A DNA stretch of 64,000 nt from Pictodentalium vernedei (GCA_031216915.1 CM062293.1:155070285-155134284); one strand, 5' to 3'; shown: positions 32,940 through 43,770, counted from the stretch's first letter. The notes: generated from the sequence alone by a model not told the origin. Program-made: numbers and translations.

Positions 32940-33690
32940 AAAATTTTGGCAAAATCGTCCCAAAAAGCGAGAAAAAAACAAACATTTTCGTAACAAAATC
33001 CCTCTTACTTACAGTATTGTCTGAGAAGACTGACTCGTCACTTACCTTGAGGTTATCTACTACTCACCTGTGACCCTGGTCGAATACGCACTCTTTATCA
33101 CACTTACCTTTGTATTAGTTTATTATAGATTTTATTGAGTTTTATTTTAATGTAATTTATGGACAGACGGGGGTTTGAACTCCCGACTACTAGGTCCGTA
33201 GACCGCTTCGATACCGATTACGCCACCGCGACCGTGTTATACAAGTCTTCATATGTTCTTGAAACTAATGATCAGCTTCTTCCAAATTCAAGTGGGTATC
33301 AATGTTGACGAACAAAAATAAGCGAGTAATTTGTTTTGCCTGGAAGGGAATTGAACTCCCGACCACCAAATCAGAGAAGAGCAGCGCGTCGAATCCCATT
33401 GCTCCAGCGCGACTGCATGCATCACACAAGAGGTTATATGTTCTCGCAACGTCTGATTATTGTGTTCCAAACTGAACAGCGCAACGGAGGCGATGTTGAA
33501 TAACAAAACTGTGTTAGTGGCTTGGTGAGTAATTTGTTTTGCCTGAATGGGGATCGAACGCTCTTGAGAGCTGAAACGGTTAAAGGGTTTTCTTGATCGA
33601 TTGATCGTATGGATTAACCTTGATTAACCGACTAATCGCTTGTTTTAGTAGGCAGCTGAATTATTGTCGTACCGTTGATGATTTATAGCA

Positions 33691-33938
33691 TTAACCCTTT
33701 ACCCAAAGTAACGGGACAAAACCGGCAAGCTCTGTATATAAAATCTCCTTCAAATTTTATGTTTACAATTTCTGTCTAAAAAAACATAGCTTATGGCACC
33801 TCATTGGAACGAGCTCGTTGAGTTCGTTCGAATGAGGGGTCATAAGCTATGTTTTTTAGACAAAAATTGAAAATTTTTAATAATTCAAGAATTTATTTTG
33901 TAAGTATCGTCTGCTGTCCGCAATGGGCAAAGAGTTAA
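33691..33938. mobile_element. piggyBac-like MITE inside hAT copy 2
   Basis: TTAA ends at 33691-33694 and 33935-33938 with CCCTTTACCCAAAG and GCAAAGAG termini. The long internal hairpin (GTCTAAAAAAACATAGCTTA and its complement, about 33775-33862, arms of about 40 bases) is complete. Confidence 0.82.
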
Positions 33939-34026
33939 GAATGACCATTTCAAATTACTGATACAGTATAATGATCATGCAAGTGAACAAGTATGTCTGC
34001 ACATAACTTGCAAGCTTTAATATGTC

Positions 34027-37000
34027 TCACAATAATAATAACTCTTTGGCCAGCCGCTGATTTGTCGCGGTCCTCATAAGAGAAGGCCACCATTCCCCCT
34101 GCACCCCACCCCCTCTTCCCCTCCTCTCCTCCCAGCATTCAGATATAAACTGCTTAATAGTGTCCCTCACTTCCTCTTTTTCAATTTCTTCAATAAGCAT
34201 TCCTACCCTCTCCCTCGTGTCCCCCTTCAGCCATCTATCCTTTGTTTCTTCACCCCACTTCTGCATTATTCTTCCAGTAAATTTTATTCTATGAGGTATA
34301 TACTGTGGGCATTCCAAGAGAAAATGTTCCAGGGTCTCCACTACTCCAGAGTGGCACATTTGGCATCCCTTTTCTCCATCTCTCCCAATTTTTCCCCGAA
34401 GCCCCAGTGATCTTGATCTCAGTTTGAACAGCAGTGACCCTCCAAAGGTGCCATCTAGGTACTTCTCAAAAGCTGGCTTTTCTTTATATTGTAACCCCTG
34501 CAGTGATCTTTTCACGCTAACCCCTGCTCGCCAGTTTCGATTGCAATCTTCCATGACTCTCTCTTTGACAAACCTTTTTCCTTCTTTCATTCCTACTTCT
34601 ATGTTTGTGACCTCTATAGAGTAATTGTCCATTAGTTCCCTCACATGTTTTGACCACCCCGTATCTATATTAGAATTCCAAATGGTATCGAGCATCAATT
34701 TGCACCACCGGTTGTCAGGCAGGTTTCTCAAGTAGTTAAAGTAACACAGTTTTCCCAAATCTACCCTGTCCTTGATTTTCATCCACCCAAGCTCCCCCCT
34801 TACTGCTTCCAAAGCTGCAGCATTACTCGACCCTGTTATCCATCTGCCGGCATCATTCTGAGTACTTTCCAACTTCTTAATAACGGTTTGGTTTAATGGA
34901 ATCACGTCCGTGCCATACGTTATACTTGGTAAACCCACCCTCTCCCACAGTGTTTTCCCCACAAAGACCTTGTTGAAACTATTTTTCCCTAAAAGTTTTA
35001 GTTGGTTCAGAATTCTTTTCCCCTTCAGAATCAGTTTGGCTGAGTAATTTCTGTACACCCCTCTTCCCGTTATATTTATGCTTACCCCTAGATACTCATA
35101 CTCTCCCGTTTCTCCTACAGTGATTTGTTTGCTTTCCCCTTCGGGGATTGAGAACTCCCCCACTCTCCATCTCTTCGTCATATCTACCTTGCGTCCAACG
35201 GGTATTACCTTGCTTTTATTTTCATTTAGTTCGAGCCGTCAAGTGTTCCCATATCTACCAACAATTTCCAGCAATTTCTCTAGCCCCTGTTCAGTTCTAG
35301 ACATTAACACCATGTCGTCCGCAAAGAATAAGCCGGGTACCTTTATGTCTCCAACATTTACCCCCTCCGCACTCTGAATTAGTTCGTCCCCTAAATCTTT
35401 AACATACAATGCAAACAAAATCGGTGAAAAGATACACCCCTGCTTGAGGCCTATATCCATAGGGACTCGTTTTGTAGTGATACTCCCTAGACTGAGATGG
35501 CTTTGCACATCTGTATACAGTGCTTTCATGATTCCCACAAAGTCACCCCCCAGTCCGATGCCCTCGAGCTTTCGCCACATACCTTCCCTCCACACTCGGT
35601 CGTACGCTTTTTTCACATCTAGAAATGCCAGAAACATCTTTTTCTTTTCAGCCTTTGTTGATTCTATCAGTTGGGTGAGTGTAAATAGGTGATCAGTGAC
35701 TCTTCGACCTTTCCTGAAACCATTTTGAATTTCTCCTAAAAAACCTTTCTCTTCAATAACTTCCTCAAGTCTACCGTATATGACCTTACAGAATACTTTT
35801 CCGATGTTACTACTAACTGATATCTCCCTATAGTTATCTAGAACTTCCTTATCCCCCTTTTTGTGTATGAACGACACCTTACTTTCCCTCCACTCTCTGG
35901 GGACCTTTTGCTTTCGCAGAGCCAGGTTGAAAAGGTTTGTCAGGACTTCAATAAGTGCCTCCCCTCCATTTTTAAGGAATTCGTTCGGAATTTCACCAGT
36001 CCCTCCCGCTTTACCATTTTTTAATTTCGAGACCACGTTCCGCACTTCTTCTGCGGTTATTTCGCTACATACACGATTGGATAGGTTCTCCTCCACCAGT
36101 GTATTTCTTTTTGGTGGGGACCCACTGCCCCATCGCCTATCGTTTATCTTTTCCCAGTGCTTGACTAACTCTGAAGCGATACGGCCTTTATCTTCTGTAC
36201 TTTCCCCATCCACTTTGATACTCTGCACACTACTTTTCCCCCGTTTATTTACCCAGTTCCAAAATACGTTTGAGCTCGAACCCCCCGTTTTCTTTATTGT
36301 TCTGGCAAGACTGCAATTGCGCTCCTTCCTGTTATTATTCTTTATCTCATTCACCTTTTTCCGTGCCAGTTCATATTCTCCTTTCATTAGTCTCGTGTCA
36401 TTGTTATCCACCCCTTTAAGCTTCCTACTTCTTCTGTAAGCAGCGCATTTTACCTTCCTTTCTTTTATAGCCTTTTTCAGTCCCTCGTTAACCCTGTATC
36501 AGAGCTCTCTCGTTGGGACCCTCACCCTTCCTATACAATCATTCCCTGCCTCTGTTAGGCTATTTACTATGCCATCTGAAATACTCTGGACATTTGCATC
36601 CCTAGGTATACATTCAAGACTTGGTTTGAGTTTTTCCCGAAACTGCTTCCAGTCGGCTCCTTGTTTTAGTCCCCAAACTTCCTTGAAGGTATTTCTGTCT
36701 CTATTCGTCTTTTTGCCCATAATCTTAACTGTTATCAGGTTGTGATCACTACCCAAGTCATTTTTTCCCTCGTCATCTATTTCTACATCTATAACCTCCC
36801 TCCATACGCTAACGTCAGTGAGTATATAATCAATTATTGTTTTCTTATCGTTCCTCTCCCAGGTCCATTTACCCTTACATTTCGCATCCCTGTTCAGGAT
36901 TTTTAAACCAAGCTCTTTTGATAGGTCCAACATCTTCCTCCCATTCGTGTTAATTTTCCTATCACCTCCCTGTATGCCCTCCTCCTTATCCCCGATGTGC

Positions 37001-37524
37001 CCATTGAAGTCCCCCATTAGGACAATACTGAACCCTCTGCTTTCAAGCTCTGTGATATTCGATCTAAGAGTTGTATATATTGAATCATTCCACTCGGGCT
37101 TACTTCCCTCCACTGCTAAGTATACAACACCAACGGCAACACTCCTGCTTCCTAACTTGATTTTTGCCCAGACTATTTCGTTGGATACTGGAATCTGAGT
37201 CCTTGCTTCTGTGAGATCTGTAATCAATGAGGGCTGTAATTCCTCTTTAGCGTAGATGCCAACACCCCCACCCCGTTTCTGACCCTCAGTTCGCCCAGCT
37301 CCTATCCACACGCAACCCTTCATCTGATCAACCCGCTCATCCCGTCGTATCCACGTCTCACTTAGACCCATTATATCGAAGTCTCCTTCGTCCATCATTG
37401 TTGATATTTCGCTTACTTTCTTGTGCAGACCCTGGATGTTGCAGTACCCAAACTTAATGAATCTTTGTTTTTTTGTCATCACTGGCACATTATTATACCC
37501 ATGGTATGTCCCTGTGTTGTGCAT
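34027..37524 (-). pseudogene. LINE ORF2: endonuclease + reverse transcriptase, two in-frame TGA
   Basis: A single frame of about 1165 codons with TGA at 36499-36501 and 35239-35241 (each could be a mutated CGA). Endonuclease (about residues 25-250): YCNIQG, GLSETW, VLMGDFNGHIGD, IIDYILTD, LGSDHNLI, the APE-type catalytic set that nicks target DNA. Reverse transcriptase (about 470-750): NGFRKGRRVTDH, AFLDVKKAYDRVW (motif A), GLKQGCIFSPILF, LFFADDMVLM (motif C). C-terminus: a Cys/His zinc-binding block CQMCHSGVVETLEHFLLEC (about 34340-34400). The last codons are TTA repeats of the 3' tail, and the TGA that ends the frame (34027-34029) is in the flanking hAT DNA. Start taken at the Met before the endonuclease; an upstream start is possible. 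Confidence 0.9.
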
Positions 37525-38747
37525 GTTTGTTGTTCTTCCTATGTTCCCAGCATTTGTGCCCCTCTGGGTTATCGGCTGTGGTCCCCTACCCCTCTTTTCT
37601 CCAAAAAAGGCCCAGCCACCTGTAAAATTTTTTGGCCCAACAGGTCTGTACCCATCCTACTTAAATGCAATCCGTCTCGCCCATACAACTCTCCTTGTCC
37701 CCAGAATGAATCCCAGTGGTCAATGTAATGCATTCCCAAGTCTTTGCAGTGCTCTTCCAGCTCCTCGTTTAGTGCCATAATCCGCGAGTTCCTCTCATTC
37801 CCACCACCCATAACGGGGAGCACCCCTGAAACGATGATCCGAGCATTCCTGGTAAGTAGCTTACTAATTAGGTCCTTGTATGTGTCCACCAAACGAACTG
37901 ATTTCCTCTCCCTGATGTTATTGGACCCCACATGTAATACCACTACCGGATCAGGCCCCGACCCAGCTACAATACCGTCCACTCTATCCCTCAGGTCCTC
38001 CACTTTAGCCCCCGGAAAGCACAGAACTGTTCTATTTTTACTGTCCAGACCACAGACAACCTTGTCGATCCCCCGAACTATGCTACTTCCCGCAACCACC
38101 AACTTACTTTAGGCCCTCGCCCTATTTATCTCCTCTAGTCTCCTATTGTTTACAGCGTCCTCTTCCTCTCCAACAGCCCCACTCGGAATCACTATCGGTA
38201 TCGGTATCTTTGACCTAGGATTACTCCTATCCTTGTCCCTCCGTCTCTTTCCAGGCCCTGAACTACCTGGACTACTCCCCTGGTCTTCTCCCGGATCCCT
38301 CCTCCTTTTTCCTGACCTAGACCCCAGGCTACTATCTGTTGCAACTACCTCCATCCCCTCCTCTGACTCTTCCGAATCGAGCACATCAAATCTGTTTCTG
38401 GTGCTGCACTCCCCACTGCCTTTGGGCTTTACACCCCTATCTACCTGCTTCTCTGGCCCCCTTTCCTACCACTTTTGATAGTCCACGCCAAACGCTTTAC
38501 AGCATTGCTCCGGCCTGGGCCCCCCTCATCTGTCCTACGTACTTTTCTAGCAGCCCCCACCTCATCACCTACCTCATTCACATCAAAGGTTCTACCCCCA
38601 TGTTTCCTCTTGGAACCACCGACAACCATCCATCCTTCTCGGAAAGCTACTTTCACAGGCGTAACTCCAGACAGCCCCGCCCTACCAAGTTTTCCCTTTA
38701 GCTCAGCAATCTCCCCCTCAAACTTAACAATTGTCTCAAGATAACTG
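34035..38747 (-). mobile_element. LINE retrotransposon, nearly full length, inside hAT copy 2
   Basis: Boundaries come from comparison with hAT copy 1: the hAT sequence CAAGCTTTAAT.TGTC.. stops at about 34034 and resumes at ATGCAAGTCAGTGTGACAAT (38748). The 3' end (low coordinate, minus strand) is a short TTA repeat and no poly(A). Order on the minus strand: ORF1 with an esterase-like domain, then ORF2 with endonuclease, reverse transcriptase and zinc-binding C-terminus. Orderly coding with few lesions suggests a fairly recent insertion. The clade was not determined; an esterase-type ORF1 is known in CR1-like elements. Confidence 0.9.
37569..38745 (-). pseudogene. LINE ORF1 with SGNH/GDSL esterase-like domain
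   Basis: The C-terminal half (38102-37569) has esterase blocks: VVAGSSIVRGI (block I Ser), VVLHVGSNNI (block III Asn) and DGLHLSRMG (block V Asp/His), as in ORF1 proteins of some CR1-like LINEs. Upstream in the same frame, after a TAA at 38109-38111, is a Ser/Arg/Lys-rich linker (SGKRRRDPGEDQGSS). Further upstream in another frame (38745-38441) is a short heptad-like segment (FEGEIAELKGKL, likely coiled coil) and SKRKHGGRTFDV, so there is a frameshift near 38385-38440. The role would be RNA binding/particle assembly and possibly lipid or ester interaction; the catalytic residues look present but function is inferred. It lies 45 bp upstream of the first ORF2 Met. Confidence 0.82.
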
Positions 38748-39271
38748 ATGCAAGTCAGTGTGACAATGTTTGCCTGTTTCAGAGAAAGTTTGTTCCTTTG
38801 TTAACCCATATAATACAGTAGTTTAAGGCAACGGTTAATCGCTAAATTAGTTTTTGATCGATCGATCAAGACGTTGATCATTGGTTAATCGATTAACCGT
38901 TTCCGCTCTAACCCTCTACCGCCAGATCAGCACACCGCGCCGATACCCATTGTGCCACCGCGAACATATAAGGTCAAATCTTCTCGAAAATTCTGATTAT
39001 TGTGTTCCATACTGAACAGCGCGACTGAGGCGATGTTGACTAACAAAATATCGATGGTAGTTTTTTTCAGCCAGACGAAGGTTCGAACCCGCTATCCCCA
39101 GACCCGCACACCGCGCAGTTACCGATTGCGCCATCAGGATAACGTAAAACTGTATGCCATATCAATCAAATTAATCTTCTCAAGTCCAAACTTGAATCGG
39201 ACAATATTAAATTATTTATAGAAGATATACACAATGATAATAAGAGAATGGGGGGGGGGGGGGGGGGGGGG

Positions 39272-39797
39272 CAAACTTAGGACTTATCGACTATTCAAAG
39301 TAGATTATCAAATGGAACCATATCTCATTCACACTTCTTCCATTGAAGCTAGAAACAATTTTACGCGATTACGCATCAGCAATCATAAACTGTGGATCGA
39401 ACGTGGAAGGCATTTTCAACCTCCTCGACCGATGGAACACAGAATATGCGAAGCTTGTACAATGGGGGAGGTGGAATCGGAAAGACATTTCGTAATGGAA
39501 TGTCCGCTTTATGCACCATTGAGAGAAAAATTATTTCGCGCAATGTCCGACGAAAAAATTGACTTCCCACGGATGGATACAATGGACAAATTTAAAGTAA
39601 TAATGACTAATGATAATCCAGTGCTATGCAATGTTATTTGTAACATGGTCCAGCTCTTCCTTCACTTATCTGTAATATGATTTATGTATGTCATATGGAA
39701 TTAGTGTGTTTTATGATTCTGTTTATGTTGATTTTGTGTGCACAAAGCAATCTGCCTTTGTTCTGGTGTATTTGCTGAATAAATCTTATCTTATCAA
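39272..39797 (+). pseudogene. LINE 3' end fragment with zinc-binding C-terminus
   Basis: The frame to 39680 contains ARNNFTRLRISNHKLWIERG and the zinc-like block RICEACTMGEVESERHFVMEC (C-x2-C...H-x4-C), the usual C-terminus of a LINE ORF2. After the stop come about 110 bases with AATAAATCTTATCTTATC, a polyadenylation-like signal and short TCTTA repeats. It is 5' truncated at a 22-base G run (39250-39271). It is not the same family as the LINE at 34035-38747, whose zinc block and tail differ. Confidence 0.78.
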
Positions 39798-40193
39798 ACT
39801 TCTGATTATTGTGATCCAAACTGAACAACGCCAGTTCACACCCCCCCCCCCCCACCCCCCAAAGAAAAAATAAATAAAAATAAGGCAGTAACATTTTTGA
39901 GATGTTAACATTTTTTTGTAAATCAATCATAGGGTGTATGTATAAAGCTCTCAATAAACTATTTCCGGAAACCAAGTTTTGCGAAAAAGACTTCTATGGG
40001 ATTCGAACCTGTGCGAACAGATATTCATTTAAGCCTAGCAACAATATACATCCCTTGCGCATTTACCGACTTGCGTATGGAAAACGGCTTATATAACATG
40101 TTGGTCGTTATACCGAGTTCTATGATTCTGATATCACTATCCTTACATTTCAACGCTGTGAGGCTTGTTAAAAAAATGAGCCGGTGTTATTTT

Positions 40194-40445
40194 TTAACCC
40201 TTTACCAACCGTAACAACCAAAACCGGCCAGCGCTATTCACAAAAATCGCCAATTAATTTTCATTATTTTTTCATTTTTTGTCTAAAAAATATAGGTTAT
40301 GACCCCTCTTTGGAACGGGCTCGTCCAGCTCGTTCCAATGAGGGGCCATAACCTATGTTTTTGAGACAAAAAAGGAAAAAAATTATTTATTCAAGATTTT
40401 TTTTTTGCAAGTGTCGGCTGCTTTTCGTGTTAGGTAAAGGGTTAA
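40194..40445. mobile_element. piggyBac-like MITE, complete, with a long hairpin
   Basis: TTAA at 40194-40197 and 40442-40445 with perfect inverted CCCTTTACC/GGTAAAGGG. The central hairpin (about 40278-40372) has arms of about 40 bases (TAGGTTATGACCCCTCTTTG and complement) and CAGCTCGTTCCAATGAGG near the loop. No coding potential. Confidence 0.87.
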
Positions 40446-40987
40446 CTCACCATTTTTCTCCAAAGCGACTTGGTATTTGAACTTCGTATTTAAAACACTA
40501 TTCAAGATTATTTTACTGCGGACAAGATTTTCCCAAATGACCTTGCCAGATTCGAGCCTCCTCCAGTTTCACATAAACAGGCCTAAAAACAAACAATCAC
40601 GACGGCTGTACTGACACGGCTATTCGGACTTGGAGAAAATTTTCTTTACCGCTCCCATATTCCACAAAATCTGGATAGTTAGCCTACCATCCGCAATGAA
40701 AAACGTAGGAGATGAAGGTTTAAAAGGGGTCGGTCTATTTGCACTAAGTTCCTGAATTGCAGTAAGTAACTTTGCGGAAGTTCCTCGGTGTGCGCGAAGG
40801 TGTTATTAATCCTTTTTCTTGTTGGTACTTAAGTGTATTATTGTGATGTCACCTACATTCGTCTATTGTTAATAATTGATTTTTTTATTGATAGCATCCA
40901 TTCATTTTTTGAATCACGACGATTCGACTGTCGATCAGTTCGGACGCTCAACTGGATTCTCCGTTAGCACCACTAATCACAGCAATC
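40446..40987. other. Unassigned non-coding DNA
   Basis: No recognisable feature. The last 100 bases may be the 5' untranslated region of the ORF1-like remnant that follows. Confidence 0.25.
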
Positions 40988-41713
40988 ATGAAACTACCAC
41001 AGAAGCCATCTGACATGCTAACATGTTTGAACGTGGGTAACACCAGAAACTGGACTATCCATGTTTCTGGTGATTCCTGCCAGGTGATACTGGACTTTCC
41101 TATATCACCTGGAATGGCTCCAAACAGGAGACAAAAGAAGCATCAGCCAGACCATCGACCCCTCTGAGGAGTGATAGCACCTTAGCCCAATCGGGCTCTG
41201 GTCCACACCCAGAGGACCCTGAAAAGGACAAATGCAAAAGAAAGAAGAAAAGTCCATCCACTAAGCGCCGGGACGCCAAGCGCCTAGAGGCCTGGAGAAG
41301 CAAGCCGTAAACAGAAGGAAGAGGAAGTGGAAACCAATTCCCCCATCCAGACGGAAAAGGCAGCTCCAGACACCACCATGTCAACAAATACCTCCACCTC
41401 CAGTTCCATCTCAAGCTTTGACCCCCGCGCTGCGATGGAAGACAAGGAAGAAATAAGCAAACTTGCCCATGAACTGGAAAACCAGATCATGGGCACTGAA
41501 GAAGAAGAGCCAGAACCAACAAAAGAGTCCTTGGATAAGTAAATGGCAGAACTCAGAAAGGAAACGGATAGATTACATGCCAACGTCGCTTTTGCATACG
41601 CACTAGCACAAAACAGGAAAGCACAGCAACCTCCATCGCCAACAATCAAGGAATCGCCTCCTCCACCTCCACCTCCACCTCCAAAGACGAAATGGAGGAA
41701 ACACAAGAAATAG
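40988..41713 (+). pseudogene. Retroelement ORF1-like protein remnant (copy 2)
   Basis: From the ATG at 40988: MKLPQKPSDMLTCLNVG, then NWTIHVSGDSCQVILDF (matches SWTIQEIGKRVHLTLKF in copy 1), a frame-broken linker, KKSPSTKRRDAKRLEAW (about 41235-41300; copy 1 KKSPSTKRGNARRLEAF), an acidic part with EEISKLAHELE, a predicted helix KETDRLHANVAFAYALAQN, a proline run and the basic end KTKWRKHKK. Several in-frame stops. Conservation of the whole block order with 22529-23300 supports a real mobile-element protein. Function, probably nucleic acid binding, is inferred. Confidence 0.65.
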
Positions 41714-41859
41714 GAAGGAGGGCCAGCCGAGCAGCCACCAGTCCACTACGAGCAGTTTGTGGACGAGAAACGAAACACTGGCACCTATCCACTTATGGGA
41801 TGCACGTCGCTTCCCCAAGTGCAGAATCTTTCGCAGAAAAATGAAAAACAGTGTCTGAA

Positions 41860-42835
41860 ATTTTTCTAGGGGGGGGAGGGGGGGGGGGGGCGAAAATGTC
41901 GCCCCATTGCCCCCCCCCCCCGGTTGCAGGCCTGTTAACTTTATTTGCTTATGAATCCACGGGGTGTTCTCCAAAATACCAGAGCCACACAGAATCTCCC
42001 AGACCCCCCCCCCCCCCCCTCTCTAAAATACACGCAGTATTTTAGTTTTTGGTGAAATATTTTCATTTCTTGTATTTATTCTTTTTGCTTGGTGAGGCGG
42101 TCATTCCAAGGTGCGTCGATTTACCCAATACTGCCCATTACATAAGCCCGTTGGATTGAAATCAGAACGGGGGGGGGGGGGGGGGGGACTGATACAAGCG
42201 TTAGTATTGTAGGGCGGCATGGGCGCCCTACTTGAATTTACTATAGAAAAAAATCCTATGTTAAATTCCCATTACCTATTAGGTGTGTGTGTGTTTGGGG
42301 GGGGGGGTGGGGAGGGGCGCACTTGGGAACCATATGGGAATTTACTATAGGAAAGAAATCCTATAGTGTAAATTCCCATAGGGCCTCCTTGCATGCTTTT
42401 ACCAGGGAATATTTACACCAGTAACGAAAGTCGTTCCCAGTTTATAGTGGAATTTACGAAATGCGTTCACCACCAAACACCAAGCAAGGATTGAAACAAG
42501 CTTACCTGACTGGGACCAGTGTACATTTTAAATAAATAAACATATGAATAAAGATATAACAGCCCTTTTAAGGGCTTTTTTTTTGGGGGGGGGGGGGGGG
42601 GGTGTCGGAGGTATTTTTCCCACCTCCCGCCACCCCGTCATCTGTTGCCCATGAAGGCAGACCAGATGGCCAAGGCTCAGCATCCACTCCCTTACAGGCT
42701 GATGGATGACTCCTAGCTTTCAAAAGCACATATTGGTGGATTTTTTCCTTTTTGTAACCGTACCGATAATATGCTGGGTCTGATCCTAAAACAGCGACTG
42801 TTTGGGGTTCTTTTTTTTCAAAAACAACCATCTAA
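41860..42835. repeat. G/C-homopolymer-rich stretch with a small hairpin
   Basis: Runs of 10-19 G or C at about 41869-41891, 41911-41920, 42005-42018, 42170-42187, 42297-42307 and 42584-42602. A hairpin GGGAATTTACTATAGGA / TCCTATAGTGTAAATTCCC lies at about 42338-42384. No gene recognised; open frames here are glycine or proline artefacts of the runs. Confidence 0.6.
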
Positions 42836-43029
42836 CAGCGGTTTCAGAATTACCATAACATATGCTAACGTCTCCAAGCAAACTCAGAGCAGAATTCTTA
42901 TAGTTATGAACAACTCCTAGTAACCTTCCAGTTCGAGGTTCTCGGGGATCTTAACCCCCTACCCTACTGCCAGTGTGCACTCTCAAAACAGATAAGATTA
43001 CTGGTCCTCGCTTCAGACTCTCGTAGATT

Positions 43030-43129
43030 NNNNNNNNNNNNNNNNNNNNNNNNNNNNNNNNNNNNNNNNNNNNNNNNNNNNNNNNNNNNNNNNNNNNNNN
43101 NNNNNNNNNNNNNNNNNNNNNNNNNNNNN
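43030..43129. other. Assembly gap (100 N)
   Basis: Exactly 100 N, the usual placeholder for a gap of unknown size. It cuts the left part of the first DIRS-like element. Confidence 0.99.
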
Positions 43130-43467
43130 ACTCATTTTTCCTCTCCTCCTTCTATATCCTCCTTAGATCCACCATTTCTCTAATATTTAGGTGTCTGGCA
43201 TCATTTAAACTGATATTTACAAGCACAAATATCAGTCAGATGTGAACTGATGAAGGGCCAAACAAAGATTGATAATTGGCGCCAATTTCGGGACGTCCTT
43301 GACACTGTGCATGCGCAGTGGAGGCAAAGTATGGAGGACCTTTAGGACATGATTTCTTTTGGTTTTAGATGCAAATTTTGGGGATTGGGGGGCAAAATTT
43401 GTGTTTGGCCCTAGAATTTTAAGAGTTAGCACCAGCTATGTCTGGGTCATTGGTACAGTATAAAAAT
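43130..43467 (-). mobile_element. DIRS-like element Z, terminal part only
   Basis: Nearly matches 54730-55072, the 5' terminal region of element A (CATTTAAACTGA, CAGTCAGATGT.AACTGATG, TGCGCATGCGCAGT-like block, GGGGATTGGGGGGCAAAATT), in the same orientation. Several differences show it belongs to a separate copy whose body lies in or beyond the gap. Its last bases, GTACAGTATAAAAAT, abut the first bases of element A at 43468. Confidence 0.8.
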
Positions 43468-43521
43468 GTTAAAAAATTTATAGTAATTTATATATTTTTT
43501 ATACTTACCAATGACCCAGAC
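43433..43521. other. DIRS head-to-tail junction equal to a circle junction
   Basis: The 89 bases across the Z/A boundary are the reverse complement of 43771-43859 without a mismatch that I can find. In DIRS elements the internal complementary region is the template for joining the two ends, so this genomic junction has exactly the sequence expected of joined ends. Confidence 0.85.
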
Positions 43522-43770
43522 ATAGCTGGTGCTAACTCTTAAAATATAGGGCCAAACACAAATTTTGCCCCCCAATCCCCAAAATTTGCATCTAAAACTA
43601 AAGAAAACATGTCCTGAAAGGGCCCTCCACACTTCGCCCCTACTGCGCATGCGCAGTGTCAAGGACGTTCCGAAATTGGCGCCATTAATCATTCTAATAA
43701 CCAGTGCCTGGTAAGCGCTATGTACTCAGTGGGGAGGCAAGAGTTCCCAACTCCTGGGAGGGCCATCCCC

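Larger units (their letters stand above)
29676..33565 (-). repeat. Array of tRNA-like monomers (first part)
   Basis: Three good copies at 29676-29743, 29851-29915 and 30021-30088 repeat with a period of about 170-175 bp. Each has, on the minus strand, an A box like TGGCGTAGTGGGTAGAGC and a B box like GGTTCGATCCC, followed by spacer with TTGGTATTGGTACTTAATT and TTTACGATGTTATCACTAAA. More diverged tRNA-like units follow at about 30217, 30471, 31026, 33168, 33335 and 33546. The 33168 unit has an anticodon-like loop CTACGGA and the 30471 unit CTGCAAA. Units at 38911-38968, 39075-39142 and 39995-40080 continue the series after the hAT/LINE insertion. None is a convincing functional tRNA. The reading frames across this stretch are not supported as genes. 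Confidence 0.72.
33566..38910. mobile_element. hAT element copy 2, inverted, carrying a 4.7 kb LINE
   Basis: Termini GAGAGCTGAAACGG (33566) and CCGTTTCCGCTCTA (ending 38910) match copy 1 in reverse orientation. Flanks ACGCTCTT (33558-33565) and ACCCTCTA (38911-38918) agree at 6 of 8 bases, and the tRNA-like repeat (GGGGATCGAACGCTC ... CTACCGCC) is rejoined when the element is skipped. The hAT body is split at about 34034/38748 by the LINE. Confidence 0.88.

Noticed and set aside
36499..36501. TGA as a real end of a separate endonuclease gene
   Set aside because: The same frame continues directly into the reverse transcriptase, as in other LINE ORF2 proteins, so it is a nonsense mutation.
43264..43690. 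Large palindrome as a pure assembly artefact near the gap
   Set aside because: Not fully excluded, but the two arms differ at several bases and the centre matches the ICR of the same element in reverse, which an artefact would not produce.
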